Shown one piece after another: positions 1 to 5,950 of a DNA stretch of 11,373 nucleotides. How positions within the stretch are numbered: position 1 is the first letter of the stretch; every line of letters begins with the position of its first letter. The DNA is from Lachnospiraceae bacterium. GTDB lineage: Bacteria > Bacillota > Clostridia > Lachnospirales > Lachnospiraceae. Both the position numbers and the translations under genes were made by a program. The stretch spans positions 1-11,373 of the forward strand of contig JAFTPY010000172.1 of the NCBI GenBank assembly GCA_017463035.1, given 5' to 3'. Below the pieces are notes generated by a model, which saw nothing but the letters and a program-made list of their open reading frames with translations, was not told the DNA's origin and made no database searches.

Positions 1-170
1 TGAAGCTCTTCTTCGGTCCAAGGGTCTTCCGACGGCTGGATTTCTGTTAGGAAACGTTCGAATTCTTCGATGTTTCCGTGGACTTGAAACTGTGGTTCGT
101 CTTTATTTGTTCCGCAAGCCGCAAAAGTCAGCAAAAAGGAACTAAGTAGTCCCAGAAATAGACGTTTCAT
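1..170 (-). CDS. Putative lipoprotein, partial (3' end outside window)
   Basis: The reading frame starts at an ATG whose complement is at 168-170 and runs off the left edge after 56 codons. The first residues are MKRLFLGLLSSFLLTFAACG, a classic type II signal peptide: positive N-terminus, hydrophobic core, and a lipobox (F-A-A-C) with the lipidated cysteine at residue 19. The protein is therefore expected to be exported and anchored to the outer face of the membrane. The visible mature part is acidic and polar, and no domain is recognisable. A purine-rich ribosome binding site (AGGAAGGAA, complement 181-189) lies about ten bases upstream. It begins 42 bases after the DUF2812 gene stops, with no terminator between, so it is probably the third gene of the padR operon. 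Function is unknown; the lipoprotein call is firm. Confidence 0.8.
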   Translation of the reverse strand, partial: MKRLFLGLLSSFLLTFAACGTNKDEPQFQVHGNIEEFERFLTEIQPSEDPWTEEEL

Positions 171-212
171 AATGAGTGATTTCCTTCCTGTTAAAGTTAT
201 TTCGTATTAAGT

Positions 213-1637
213 TTATTTTGTTAGGTTCTGAATTGTCTCGCCGACTTTTTTCATCTGTTCCGCGGTTACTGTCCAGTCAAAGTCAATCTCTGCAATTGCA
301 TTGTCATAGCAAACCAAATATCGATTTTGCGGTTCTCCGCCCAGGAAAAGCTGATAAGCCGCATCCGCACCCCAGTGGGAAGCATCCGTGGTTCGTGCCT
401 GAATCCAGGCATCGGGCATAGGCTCGGGAGTACCTTTGTTATGAGCGAGATTTTGAACCATTGTGTCAAAGCACAAATCGTACAAAAATGGTAGCTTGAC
501 CCTGACAATCTGATATTCTAAAGACGGTTCCCAAAGGGCATTTTTACGGGGATTTTCCTGTCCCGTCAGGCTGGACAGAAGCACTGTTTCCGAGGAGGTG
601 CATACACGGGAGTACTCGGTGTATCCGGTTTCTGTCAGGTCGGATACCGTCAGCGGCAGCTCATCCTGATAGGCATAAAAGGTATGGTCTCTGTACTCAT
701 AGGCAACGGCGGCTTCTCTGGCACGCTGGCGGGCAGCATCCGAGAAACAGTTGATGACAAAGCCCATGAGAGGGAAAAACAGGAGAAAGCATACGATGGC
801 GGCCCCAAAAGGGGAAACAATCCGGGTAACCGCAGACGGCAGCTTGCATTTTTTCATCAGTCGAAGCAAACCCAAAAAGCAAAACAGTGTTACAACACAG
901 GCCAAAAGAAGGAGTCCTGCGGTGGCAAGTGCAGCGAAAAGACCGAGTCCCTGCCCGATATGATCCGCAATAAAGACTGTGAAGCCGAGGAAAAGGGTCG
1001 GAATGATGAACAGCATGTGAGCCGGGTGATTGTTCGGCTCTTTGAACCGATTCTCTTCTTCTGCGGTTTTAACGGCTCTTTTGTGCCACAGGAAATAGCC
1101 CGTAAGCTCCGTAAGAGACAGAATGGTGATTACACCCCAGCACAGAAGGTACACCAAGGTTCCCCAGGCGGATAAATAGGAAACCGGGTTGCGGGTACAC
1201 TGTATCAGCTGGAAAACCAAATTAAATAACGCAAGTACAAGCTCCATGGCGTAAGCCGGCAAGAACCGCTTCTTCGTTGCCCTGTGGATATTTTCCACTT
1301 CCAAAACCGCATCGGTCTCAATCGGAACAGGGTCTTCGGCTTCGTTGTAAAAGAACTGTACTTGGGCGTTGGAGGAGGCCAATTGCCAGCCGGTATGAGC
1401 GCAAAAATCATGAAGACGGCTCAGACGTTCCGATATATTCGGTGAAAACAAGGACTCCTTTGGGAAGTACACTACGGAAAAATGAAGTTTCTTTGGCTCA
1501 ATGCGGCGAAATTGCCAGCAGAGGTCCGTGGACTGGGTCAGCAGCCAGCCTTTTTCTGCCATTTTTTCCAGATAGGCCTGCATTTTACTGCGGTCATAAA
1601 ACTTAAAGTAAGCATACGTGCGTTTACTATCCTTCAT
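213..1637 (-). CDS. DUF2812 domain membrane protein
   Basis: A 474-residue protein with an N-terminal DUF2812-type region (about residues 7-115, with the typical KFYDRSKMQAYLEKMAEKGW start). Five predicted membrane segments follow (about 125-147, 153-180, 207-226, 232-260 and 275-297), then a soluble C-terminal part of about 175 residues predicted to be outside the cell. The start at 1637 is chosen over a longer frame because a strong GAGGAGGAG site (complement 1642-1650) precedes it and because it falls one base after the padR stop (TAA-T-ATG), suggesting translational coupling. DUF2812 proteins are commonly paired with PadR regulators in Firmicutes. By analogy it may be the membrane partner or target of that regulator, but no biochemical role is established. 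The long C-terminal region is not recognised. Confidence 0.85.
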   Translation of the reverse strand: MKDSKRTYAYFKFYDRSKMQAYLEKMAEKGWLLTQSTDLCWQFRRIEPKKLHFSVVYFPKESLFSPNISERLSRLHDFCAHTGWQLASSNAQVQFFYNEAEDPVPIETDAVLEVENIHRATKKRFLPAYAMELVLALFNLVFQLIQCTRNPVSYLSAWGTLVYLLCWGVITILSLTELTGYFLWHKRAVKTAEEENRFKEPNNHPAHMLFIIPTLFLGFTVFIADHIGQGLGLFAALATAGLLLLACVVTLFCFLGLLRLMKKCKLPSAVTRIVSPFGAAIVCFLLFFPLMGFVINCFSDAARQRAREAAVAYEYRDHTFYAYQDELPLTVSDLTETGYTEYSRVCTSSETVLLSSLTGQENPRKNALWEPSLEYQIVRVKLPFLYDLCFDTMVQNLAHNKGTPEPMPDAWIQARTTDASHWGADAAYQLFLGGEPQNRYLVCYDNAIAEIDFDWTVTAEQMKKVGETIQNLTK

Positions 1638-1638
1638 A

Positions 1639-1953
1639 TTACTCCTCCTCAAATATACTGCGATAGTCCTGTGTCTGGGCACAGAGACGGTCATATTCCT
1701 TTTTTAATATTTCCTTGCCGTAATCGGTCAAAAGATAACTTCGTTTTCTACCCTCTACTTTGGTCTCCCGAATCATTCCTGCGTCCAGAAATTGTTCCAA
1801 AAGATTGTAAAGGGTTCCGGAACCTACGTTGACTCTGCCGTTTGTCATGGACGGAACCCGGTCCAAAATGTCCATGCCGTAGCATTCGTTTTTCAGGCAA
1901 AGTAAAATATAAAACATCTGCTCTGTCAGGGTTTGAAATTTTGCGCGCGGCAT
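1639..1953 (-). CDS. PadR family transcriptional regulator
   Basis: A 104-residue winged-helix repressor of the small PadR class. The frame shows TEQMFYILLCLKNECYGMDI (helix 1 and the start of the HTH), then NVGSGTLYNLLEQFLDAGMI (recognition helix region), then the wing ETKVEGRKRSYLLTDYGKEIL. The last two segments match the PadR signature G-T-L-Y and K-x-Y-x-L-T. The start at 1953 has an ideal AGGAGG site (complement 1961-1966); the longer frame to 2112 would run through the promoter and is rejected. It is first in an operon with the DUF2812 membrane protein and a lipoprotein. Its own promoter is filled by a palindrome that is repeated in the leader, so it probably represses itself. The effector is unknown; many PadR proteins of this type sense small aromatic or antimicrobial compounds or envelope stress. 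Confidence 0.92.
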   Translation of the reverse strand: MPRAKFQTLTEQMFYILLCLKNECYGMDILDRVPSMTNGRVNVGSGTLYNLLEQFLDAGMIRETKVEGRKRSYLLTDYGKEILKKEYDRLCAQTQDYRSIFEEE

Positions 1954-1966
1954 AGGTTCACCTCCT

Positions 1967-1985
1967 ATTCTCGAATATCGAGTAT
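1967..1985. promoter_or_regulatory. PadR operator O2, in the padR leader
   Basis: ATTCTCGA, centre ATA, TCGAGTAT. This is the same 8-3-8 palindrome as at 2001-2019 with one mismatch in the right arm. Its centre is 34 bp from that of O1, about three helical turns, so two repressor dimers could bind the same face of the DNA. It lies just downstream of the predicted transcription start and abuts the padR ribosome binding site. Confidence 0.65.
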
Positions 1986-1995
1986 GTATGCTTGT

Positions 1996-2024
1996 ATTAT
2001 ATTCTCGATATTCGAGAATGTCAA
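1996..2024 (-). promoter_or_regulatory. Consensus sigma-A promoter of the padR operon
   Basis: On the minus strand the sequence reads TTGACA (complement 2019-2024), exactly 17 bases of spacer, then TATAAT (complement 1996-2001). Both hexamers match the sigma-A consensus perfectly. The expected start of transcription is near 1989, giving a leader of about 35 bases before the padR ATG. Confidence 0.85.
2001..2019. promoter_or_regulatory. PadR operator O1, within the promoter spacer
   Basis: A perfect palindrome: ATTCTCGA, centre TAT, TCGAGAAT. It fills the whole spacer between the -35 and -10 hexamers of the padR promoter and touches both. A repressor bound here would exclude RNA polymerase. 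Assignment to PadR is inferred from position and from the second copy at 1967-1985. Confidence 0.7.
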
Positions 2025-2075
2025 GAAGAAAATGCCGGATGGGTAGAAAGACCCATTGCAAATTCCGTTTTTTGA

Positions 2076-2105
2076 TTGACACAGAAAAACAAGATATGGT
2101 ATACT
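2076..2105 (+). promoter_or_regulatory. Sigma-A promoter of veg
   Basis: TTGACA (2076-2081), 18 bases, TATACT (2100-2105). It is divergent from the padR promoter, with about 50 bp between the two -35 hexamers. A 6-bp hairpin (ATGGGT/ACCCAT, 2039-2056) lies between them. The leader to the veg start is about 65 bases. Confidence 0.75.
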
Positions 2106-2176
2106 TATACATAGATAAATACTATATGAAGCATTTATCGAGTATACATAGCGATTACGCGGATAGGAGAACGAAG

Positions 2177-2422
2177 ATGGGTCAGCCAACGGAAATGAGC
2201 AGGATTGTTTACAATGTGAAGCACAGCGTGGGAAGACGCGTGAAGGTTTGTGAGAACAAAGGTCGCAATAAGGTGGACGTAATGGAAGGCGTAATTTCCG
2301 CAATTTATCCGTGCGTATTTACCGTAAAAGTAGTTCCGGAAAATATGCCGGAGACCGAGCAGATTTTCTCCTATAGTTATACCGACGTATTAACAAAGGA
2401 TGTCGAACTGGTATATGTATAA
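2177..2422 (+). CDS. veg: Veg family protein
   Basis: An 81-residue protein matching the Veg family (DUF1021) in length and in its central pattern: H-S-x-G-R-R-V-K-V near the start, N-K-G-R-N-K-V, then E-G-V-I-S-A-I-Y-P-C-V-F-T-V-K-V and F-S-Y-S-Y-T-D-V-L-T-K-D-V-E-L. The fold is a small beta-barrel. In B. subtilis, Veg is an abundant vegetative protein reported to stimulate biofilm matrix gene expression; its molecular role in Clostridia is not established. The start at 2177 has AGGAGA at 2165-2170. It has its own promoter and a strong terminator, so it is a single-gene unit. veg is typically found near ispE and spore-coat genes, as here. Confidence 0.92.
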   Translation: MGQPTEMSRIVYNVKHSVGRRVKVCENKGRNKVDVMEGVISAIYPCVFTVKVVPENMPETEQIFSYSYTDVLTKDVELVYV

Positions 2423-2433
2423 AAGTTAATTTT

Positions 2434-2473
2434 ACGGCCGTCATGCGGATTTCGCGTGACGGCCGTTTTATTT
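2434..2473 (+). terminator. Rho-independent terminator of veg
   Basis: ACGGCCGTCA (from 2434) pairs perfectly with TGACGGCCGT (ending 2466). Four further inner pairs (one G-U) close a five-base loop, and TTTATTT follows. Its T-run overlaps the left end of the long-hairpin element that starts at 2466. Confidence 0.88.
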
Positions 2474-2713
2474 GCCGATGAAAACACTGTGCTTGAAAGA
2501 GTACGAGAACGGAGACTATCTTCTTTGCTTTTCCCGAAGGGTCGCGCACTTAGCGCAGTCGAAATCACCTCCTAGCGGTTCTAAGTCTCGAGGCCACACC
2601 CGAGAGACGTTTAGAACCGGTTGGAGGAAGTTTGACGGAGCGTTGCGACTTGCAAAGAAGATAGTCTCCGTTCTCGTACTCTGTTGAGGGAAAGGTATTA
2701 TCGGCAAATAAAA
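2466..2713. repeat. Long-hairpin element, nested inverted repeats (MITE-like or structured RNA)
   Basis: This non-coding block is built as one long imperfect palindrome. The outer pair is TTTTATTTGCCGAT (2466-2479) with its exact complement at 2700-2713 (14 bp). After an unpaired stretch of 17-18 bases on each side, 2498-2528 pairs perfectly with 2652-2682 (31 bp). Further in, GTCGC/GCGAC (2541-2545, 2645-2649), CCTCC/GGAGG (2568-2572, 2623-2627), GGTTCTAA/TTAGAACC (2577-2584, 2611-2618) and GTCTCG with a bulged CGAGAGAC (2601-2608) lead to an apical loop near 2591-2600. The short frames inside it run on both strands, mirror one another through the repeat and lack ribosome binding sites, so I treat them as spurious. 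The architecture fits a miniature inverted-repeat element without a transposase, or a large structured RNA. GCCGT occurs on both flanks (2462-2466, 2715-2719) and could be a target duplication. Confidence 0.8.
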
Positions 2714-2734
2714 AGCCGTATCCGGCATAAAGCG

Positions 2735-2777
2735 CCCTCCCGGTGCATAGGTTGTAAAAGAACCTAGCTTCGGGAGG
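2735..2777 (+). promoter_or_regulatory. Leader hairpin sequestering the ribosome binding site
   Basis: CCTCCCG (2735-2741) pairs with CGGGAGG (2771-2777), and inside it TAGGTT (2748-2753) pairs with AACCTA (2761-2766) around a seven-base loop. The 3' arm is itself the Shine-Dalgarno sequence of the SPOCS/LysM gene (GGGAGG, eight bases before the ATG at 2786). A run of six T follows directly, so the same element also resembles an intrinsic terminator. Either reading implies control of expression by this fold. No known riboswitch class is recognised. Confidence 0.6.
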
Positions 2778-2785
2778 TATTTTTT

Positions 2786-4345
2786 ATGGAAATGAAAATG
2801 CAAAGTATTCATATGAATCGTGTAAAATGCCGGGAGGCACTTCGCTTAACAGTTGATGATGATGTCAATGTACCGGATAATAAAGCGGATGTGCGCGCGG
2901 TTATTTGGAGAAAAGGAAATGTACGTCTGAACGAAAAGAAGTTGTCCGGCGGCAGGTTATATTTAAAGGGAGTATTGCTGTATCAAGTGCTTTATCTGAG
3001 TGAAGAAGAAGGAAAAACGGTGCAGAGTATCCGTGGAGAGCTTCCCTTTGACGAGGCGGTAGATTTGCCGGAGGCCTGCGGAGGAGAAAATATTACGGTC
3101 CGTGCCGAAGTGGAGGAGCTGGAGATAGGGCTCATTCATTCCAGAAAGCTTGCGGTGCGGGCTCTTCTCGGCATTCTGGTACAGGCGGATGAATTACATG
3201 ATGTCCGTGCTGCGGTTGCTTTACCGGATGCGGAAAACGTACATACAAAATCCGGTATCATACCGGTAACCTCTATGGTTGCCGACCGGAAGGACATTGC
3301 CAGACTGCGGGAAGAGGTATTCCTTCCGTCGGGAAAGGACAGCATCGATGAGCTTTTGTATTGGGAACTGGAGCTGCGTAACCCGGAAGCAAGAGCGAAA
3401 GAAGAACGGATGGAGGTACAGGGAGAGCTGTCTTTGTTTGCCCTTTGGAAAAGCAATCGGGAGGAGGGAGAGACGGAAAGCTATGAAGTGTTCCTGCCTT
3501 TTAAAACCGAGTTTGAGATCAGCGGATGCAGGGAAGGATTGATTGAGGATGTGAATTTCCGGTTGATGAACGAGAATGTATCCGTGAAAGCGGATGAAGA
3601 CGGGGAGGAGCGGCTTTTGGAAGCAGAGGCGGTTCTGGAAGCGGAAATGAAGCTGTATGAGGAAAGCGAAATGGAGATATTGCGGGATTTGTTTGCAACG
3701 AATTGCGAATTGATTCCGGTAAAACAGAAGGAAGAATATGAAAATCTGGTGCTGAAAAATGACAGCAGAATGCGGATGGCCGAACGAATGATGCTACCGG
3801 AAGGAATGCCGGGAATTCTTCAGGTTTGTCGCGGAAGTGTGGAAATGAAGCCGGATGTTTGCGTTCGGGAGGAAGAAACCTTAAACATGTCCGGTACGCT
3901 GGAAGTAAGTTTGCTTTATGTTTCAGAGGATGATGAACGGCCGTTACAGTCGTATAGGGGAGAGGTGCCGTTTTCTCATAGAATCGAGGTGAGAGGACTG
4001 ACACCGGATAGTACCTATGATGTGCGTTGTTACGTGGCAGAGTCATCCTTCGGAACGGTGCGAAGCGGTGAGATTGAGATGAAGGCGGAACTGGTATTTT
4101 CGGTGGTTGCTATGGAAAACCGGTGGGAGGATGTGATTGTGGATACGGAGTGGGAAGCCTTTGAAGCGGACCGGTTAGAGGAACTGCCGAGCATGGTGGG
4201 GTATACGGTCAAGGCAGGAGAAGAGCTTTGGGATATCGCAAAGCGGTATTATACGGCACCGGAGGATGTGATTCGTCTGACGGAACATAACGGAGATCTT
4301 CGAGAGGGAGATGTCTTACTGATTGTGAAAGCTGTGGGGGAATAA
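2786..4345 (+). CDS. SPOCS (DUF3794) and LysM domain protein, spore-coat type
   Basis: A 519-residue acidic protein without a signal peptide. SPOCS/DUF3794-like stretches recur at about residues 38-130, 190-290 and 348-441; the first and last carry the parallel motifs SIRGELPF and SYRGEVPF. A single C-terminal LysM domain covers about 471-516 (G-Y-T-V-K-A-G-E-E-L-W-D-I-A-K-R-Y, ending L-R-E-G-D-V-L-L-I-V). SPOCS-LysM proteins are found in endospore-forming Clostridia and are thought to act at the spore surface, with LysM binding cortex peptidoglycan. That role is family knowledge rather than something seen here. The ATG at 2786 is preceded by GGGAGG, buried in a leader hairpin. It is a single-gene unit with its own terminator, downstream of veg, an arrangement I recall as common in this group. 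Confidence 0.88.
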   Translation: MEMKMQSIHMNRVKCREALRLTVDDDVNVPDNKADVRAVIWRKGNVRLNEKKLSGGRLYLKGVLLYQVLYLSEEEGKTVQSIRGELPFDEAVDLPEACGGENITVRAEVEELEIGLIHSRKLAVRALLGILVQADELHDVRAAVALPDAENVHTKSGIIPVTSMVADRKDIARLREEVFLPSGKDSIDELLYWELELRNPEARAKEERMEVQGELSLFALWKSNREEGETESYEVFLPFKTEFEISGCREGLIEDVNFRLMNENVSVKADEDGEERLLEAEAVLEAEMKLYEESEMEILRDLFATNCELIPVKQKEEYENLVLKNDSRMRMAERMMLPEGMPGILQVCRGSVEMKPDVCVREEETLNMSGTLEVSLLYVSEDDERPLQSYRGEVPFSHRIEVRGLTPDSTYDVRCYVAESSFGTVRSGEIEMKAELVFSVVAMENRWEDVIVDTEWEAFEADRLEELPSMVGYTVKAGEELWDIAKRYYTAPEDVIRLTEHNGDLREGDVLLIVKAVGE

Positions 4346-4352
4346 AGAACAC

Positions 4353-4393
4353 GGGGGCTGTCGCATTGAGATGCGCGCCCCTTTTTGTTTTGT
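4353..4393 (+). terminator. Rho-independent terminator after the SPOCS/LysM gene
   Basis: GGGGC (4354-4358) pairs with GCCCC (4377-4381). An inner CGCAT/ATGCG stem has a TGAG loop, and a T-rich tail (CTTTTTGTTTTG) follows. It starts a few bases after the stop codon. Confidence 0.85.
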
Positions 4394-4400
4394 TTGCCAC

Positions 4401-4430
4401 TTGTCACATATCACTGGGATGTGGTATGAT
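4401..4430 (+). promoter_or_regulatory. Probable sigma-A promoter of the DtxR-like gene
   Basis: TTGTCA (4401-4406), 18 bases, TATGAT (4425-4430). An imperfect dyad, ATATCA (4408-4413) and TGATAT (4427-4432), overlaps the spacer and -10. It could be a metalloregulator operator, but this is weak. Confidence 0.55.
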
Positions 4431-4503
4431 ATAAAGAAGAGATGAGGGTATTGTTTGTGGACAAGCGCTATCGTCTGGGAAGAAGGGAACACAGGAGGAA
4501 CTT

Positions 4504-4875
4504 ATGGCACATTTACAGGAATCAGGGGAAATGTATTTGGAGACGATTTATGTCTTGTCAAAGGAAAATAATCATGTTCGCGCCATTGATGTCAGTGAAC
4601 ATATGGGATATTCGAAGCCGAGCGTCAGCCGGGCGGTCGGCATTTTAAAGAAGGGCGGCTATTTGGAGGAGAATACGGAAGACGGAGCGCTGGTACTTAC
4701 GGAAAAGGGAAAGCTGGCTGCCGAGAAGACCTACGAGCGTCATCGTGTGCTGTCTGCGTTCTTTGAGAAAATCGGTGTATCCAAAGAAACGGCGGCAGAG
4801 GATGCCTGCCGGATTGAGCATACCATCAGTGATGAGACCTTTGAAGCGTTAAAGAAATACGCCGGTCTGGAGTAG
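4504..4875 (+). CDS. DtxR/MntR family metal-dependent regulator
   Basis: A 123-residue repressor with an N-terminal winged helix (about 1-63; V-S-E-H-M-G-Y-S-K-P-S-V-S-R-A-V helix-turn-helix, then the wing ending L-V-L-T-E-K-G) and a C-terminal dimerisation/metal domain. It lacks the SH3/FeoA-like third domain of DtxR, as MntR does. The likely primary metal ligands are Met10 (in E-M-Y-L), Cys102, Glu105 and His106 (in A-C-R-I-E-H). They match DtxR's Met10/Cys102/Glu105/His106 in identity and number, rather than the Asp/Glu set of MntR. Of the ancillary site, only one histidine (His80) is obvious. This suggests iron rather than manganese, but metal choice cannot be settled from sequence. AGGAGG at 4493-4498 fixes the start. 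No transporter gene is adjacent, so its targets are unknown. Confidence 0.9.
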   Translation: MAHLQESGEMYLETIYVLSKENNHVRAIDVSEHMGYSKPSVSRAVGILKKGGYLEENTEDGALVLTEKGKLAAEKTYERHRVLSAFFEKIGVSKETAAEDACRIEHTISDETFEALKKYAGLE

Positions 4876-4892
4876 CATTTGCGGAAGAAGGA

Positions 4893-4912
4893 GTAAGGGA
4901 GATTGCCCTTAC
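4893..4912. other. Short perfect hairpin GTAAGGG/CCCTTAC
   Basis: A 7-bp perfect inverted repeat with a six-base spacer, lying between the DtxR-like stop codon and the bidirectional terminator. It has no T-run on either side. It may simply protect the mRNA 3' end, or be a protein site. Confidence 0.35.
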
Positions 4913-4930
4913 GGTGTAAAAAGACAAATC

Positions 4931-4988
4931 AAAAAGGATACCGTGTCCCGATAGGTTGTTTTCAGGGAAGTGGAACGGTATCCTTTTT
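4931..4988. terminator. Bidirectional terminator between convergent genes
   Basis: AAAAAGGATACCGT (4931-4944) pairs perfectly with ACGGTATCCTTTTT (4975-4988), a 14-bp stem with A/T runs at its base in both directions. The 30-base loop contains a further CCC/GGG pairing. It can terminate both the plus-strand DtxR-like gene and the minus-strand gene ending at 5016. Confidence 0.9.
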
Positions 4989-5015
4989 CTGTATATTTAG
5001 AAAGAATCGCCGATA

Positions 5016-5723
5016 TTATTCAGTCAGAGCGGAATTGGCCGCCTGTGCTTCGAGAGCATCCTTTGTGGTATCTGCCAGTTCGTCGGAAAATTCGGCCTGT
5101 TTTGCCCAACTGCGAATCTTCTCGGTTGCGCTCTCTAAGGTCTTTTGACAGATTTCCGGAAGGTCGTCGCCCCATGCCTTGGTCGCCTGCTTGAAGCCCT
5201 TCTCCATAGCGGTGATTAAGGTCTCTGCTTTTGCGGTGTCTCCGCCGGAGATGGCCTTAGCAAAGGAGAATAAACGCTCGGAGGTCTGCTCGATGCCCCA
5301 GTAGCCGTCTTCGGCAATATCTGCCTGCGCCTGGGCACGGACTTCCGGAGAAACCTCTACCTGACCCTTGCGAAGCATTTCAAACATCTTCTCATCGGTA
5401 AGGGTACCTACCTGAAAGGTCTTGTTCTGTTTTAAAATCATGCTCTCTACCAGAGAACGGAGCTGTGCCGTACGCTGCTCTGCGTCAGCCTTCAACTGCG
5501 CAATAATCTCTTTATTTTCTTTGGTCAGGGTAACATAATTTTTGTTTTTCGGATTGTTGGTAGCAGCCTTGTCCGCGCTCTTTTTCTCGTAGACAAACGC
5601 CTCGGTATCGGCGGTCTCGGGAGCCTTTGCGACGGTATCTGCTGCCTTGGAATCGGAAGTCTTCTTATAGGCTTCCGCAGCTTGATAAGAATTGGTTGCA
5701 GAAAGAATTTGATTTGTATTCAT
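5016..5723 (-). CDS. Uncharacterised protein with a GYWG-x-x-QTSER core
   Basis: A 235-residue soluble protein without signal peptide or membrane segment. Residues 1-65 are Ala/Lys/Thr-rich and probably disordered; 68-100 form a charged helix (L-K-A-D-A-E-Q-R-T-A-Q-L-R-S-L-V-E). The central block at 136-155 (A-E-D-G-Y-W-G-I-E-Q-T-S-E-R-L-F) and the W-G-D-D-L-P-E block near 184-190 look like the conserved core. From memory, similar proteins without assigned function occur in Lachnospiraceae; I cannot name a family. The start at 5723 is chosen because AAGGAGG (complement 5731-5737) precedes it; a longer frame to 5828 has no such support. The upstream region has a sigma-28-like promoter, which would link it to motility, but that is inference. 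It ends at a shared bidirectional terminator. Confidence 0.85.
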   Translation of the reverse strand: MNTNQILSATNSYQAAEAYKKTSDSKAADTVAKAPETADTEAFVYEKKSADKAATNNPKNKNYVTLTKENKEIIAQLKADAEQRTAQLRSLVESMILKQNKTFQVGTLTDEKMFEMLRKGQVEVSPEVRAQAQADIAEDGYWGIEQTSERLFSFAKAISGGDTAKAETLITAMEKGFKQATKAWGDDLPEICQKTLESATEKIRSWAKQAEFSDELADTTKDALEAQAANSALTE

Positions 5724-5843
5724 AACGAACCCTCCTTGGTTAAAGTCAGCGAACGGAAAACGCGGTGCGACTCCTTCGCTCTTTGTGCGGTTTCCTACTT
5801 TTCTGTATTGTGGCGGAAGACATTCCACCTATTCTTACCTCTT

Positions 5844-5870
5844 ATATCGACCGACTTTTTTTAGAACTTA
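5844..5870 (-). promoter_or_regulatory. Sigma-28 (SigD)-like promoter candidate
   Basis: On the minus strand the sequence reads TAAG (complement 5867-5870), 16 bases, TCGATAT (complement 5844-5850). The SigD consensus is TAAA-N14 to 16-GCCGATAT. One base differs in the -35, and the -10 keeps CGATAT. No good sigma-A -35 is found at the right spacing from the overlapping TATAAG. Confidence 0.4.
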
Positions 5871-5950
5871 ACCCCAAAATGAAAAAAAGTGGAAATTTTT
5901 TTCGAAGTGTATTAAGATAGAGATGGAGTATGAGTATACGGAGGTGCTTT

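Noticed and set aside
684..1175. 163-codon plus-strand frame opposite the DUF2812 gene
   Set aside because: It is antisense to a well-supported membrane protein gene. Its product is low-complexity, charged and unlike any family, and there is no ribosome binding site.
2466..2713. Retron msr-msd RNA (outer repeats like a1/a2, long inner hairpin)
   Set aside because: No reverse transcriptase gene is in the window, and the neighbours are ordinary housekeeping and sporulation genes. The hairpin form alone is not enough.
2704..2733. Sigma-E-like promoter for the SPOCS/LysM gene (CATAAAGC with an upstream AT-rich -35)
   Set aside because: The -35 match is poor and the -10 differs from CATACAnT at several places. 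Possible, but too weak to annotate.
2472..2812. Short frames of 71, 76 and 98 codons within the hairpin element
   Set aside because: They lie in an inverted repeat, so the same sequence gives mirrored frames on both strands. None has a ribosome binding site, and the composition is unlike the neighbouring genes.
3519..4046. 175-codon minus-strand frame opposite the SPOCS/LysM gene
   Set aside because: It lies antisense to a recognised domain protein and is rich in Pro, His and Ser, typical of a shadow frame.
4442..4648. 68-codon plus-strand frame overlapping the start of the DtxR-like gene
   Set aside because: It is out of frame with the recognised regulator, has no family match and no proper ribosome binding site.
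5880..5935. Sigma-A promoter for the TM1266-family gene
   Set aside because: The region is AT-rich and TAAGAT could be a -10, but no -35 with acceptable spacing stands out.
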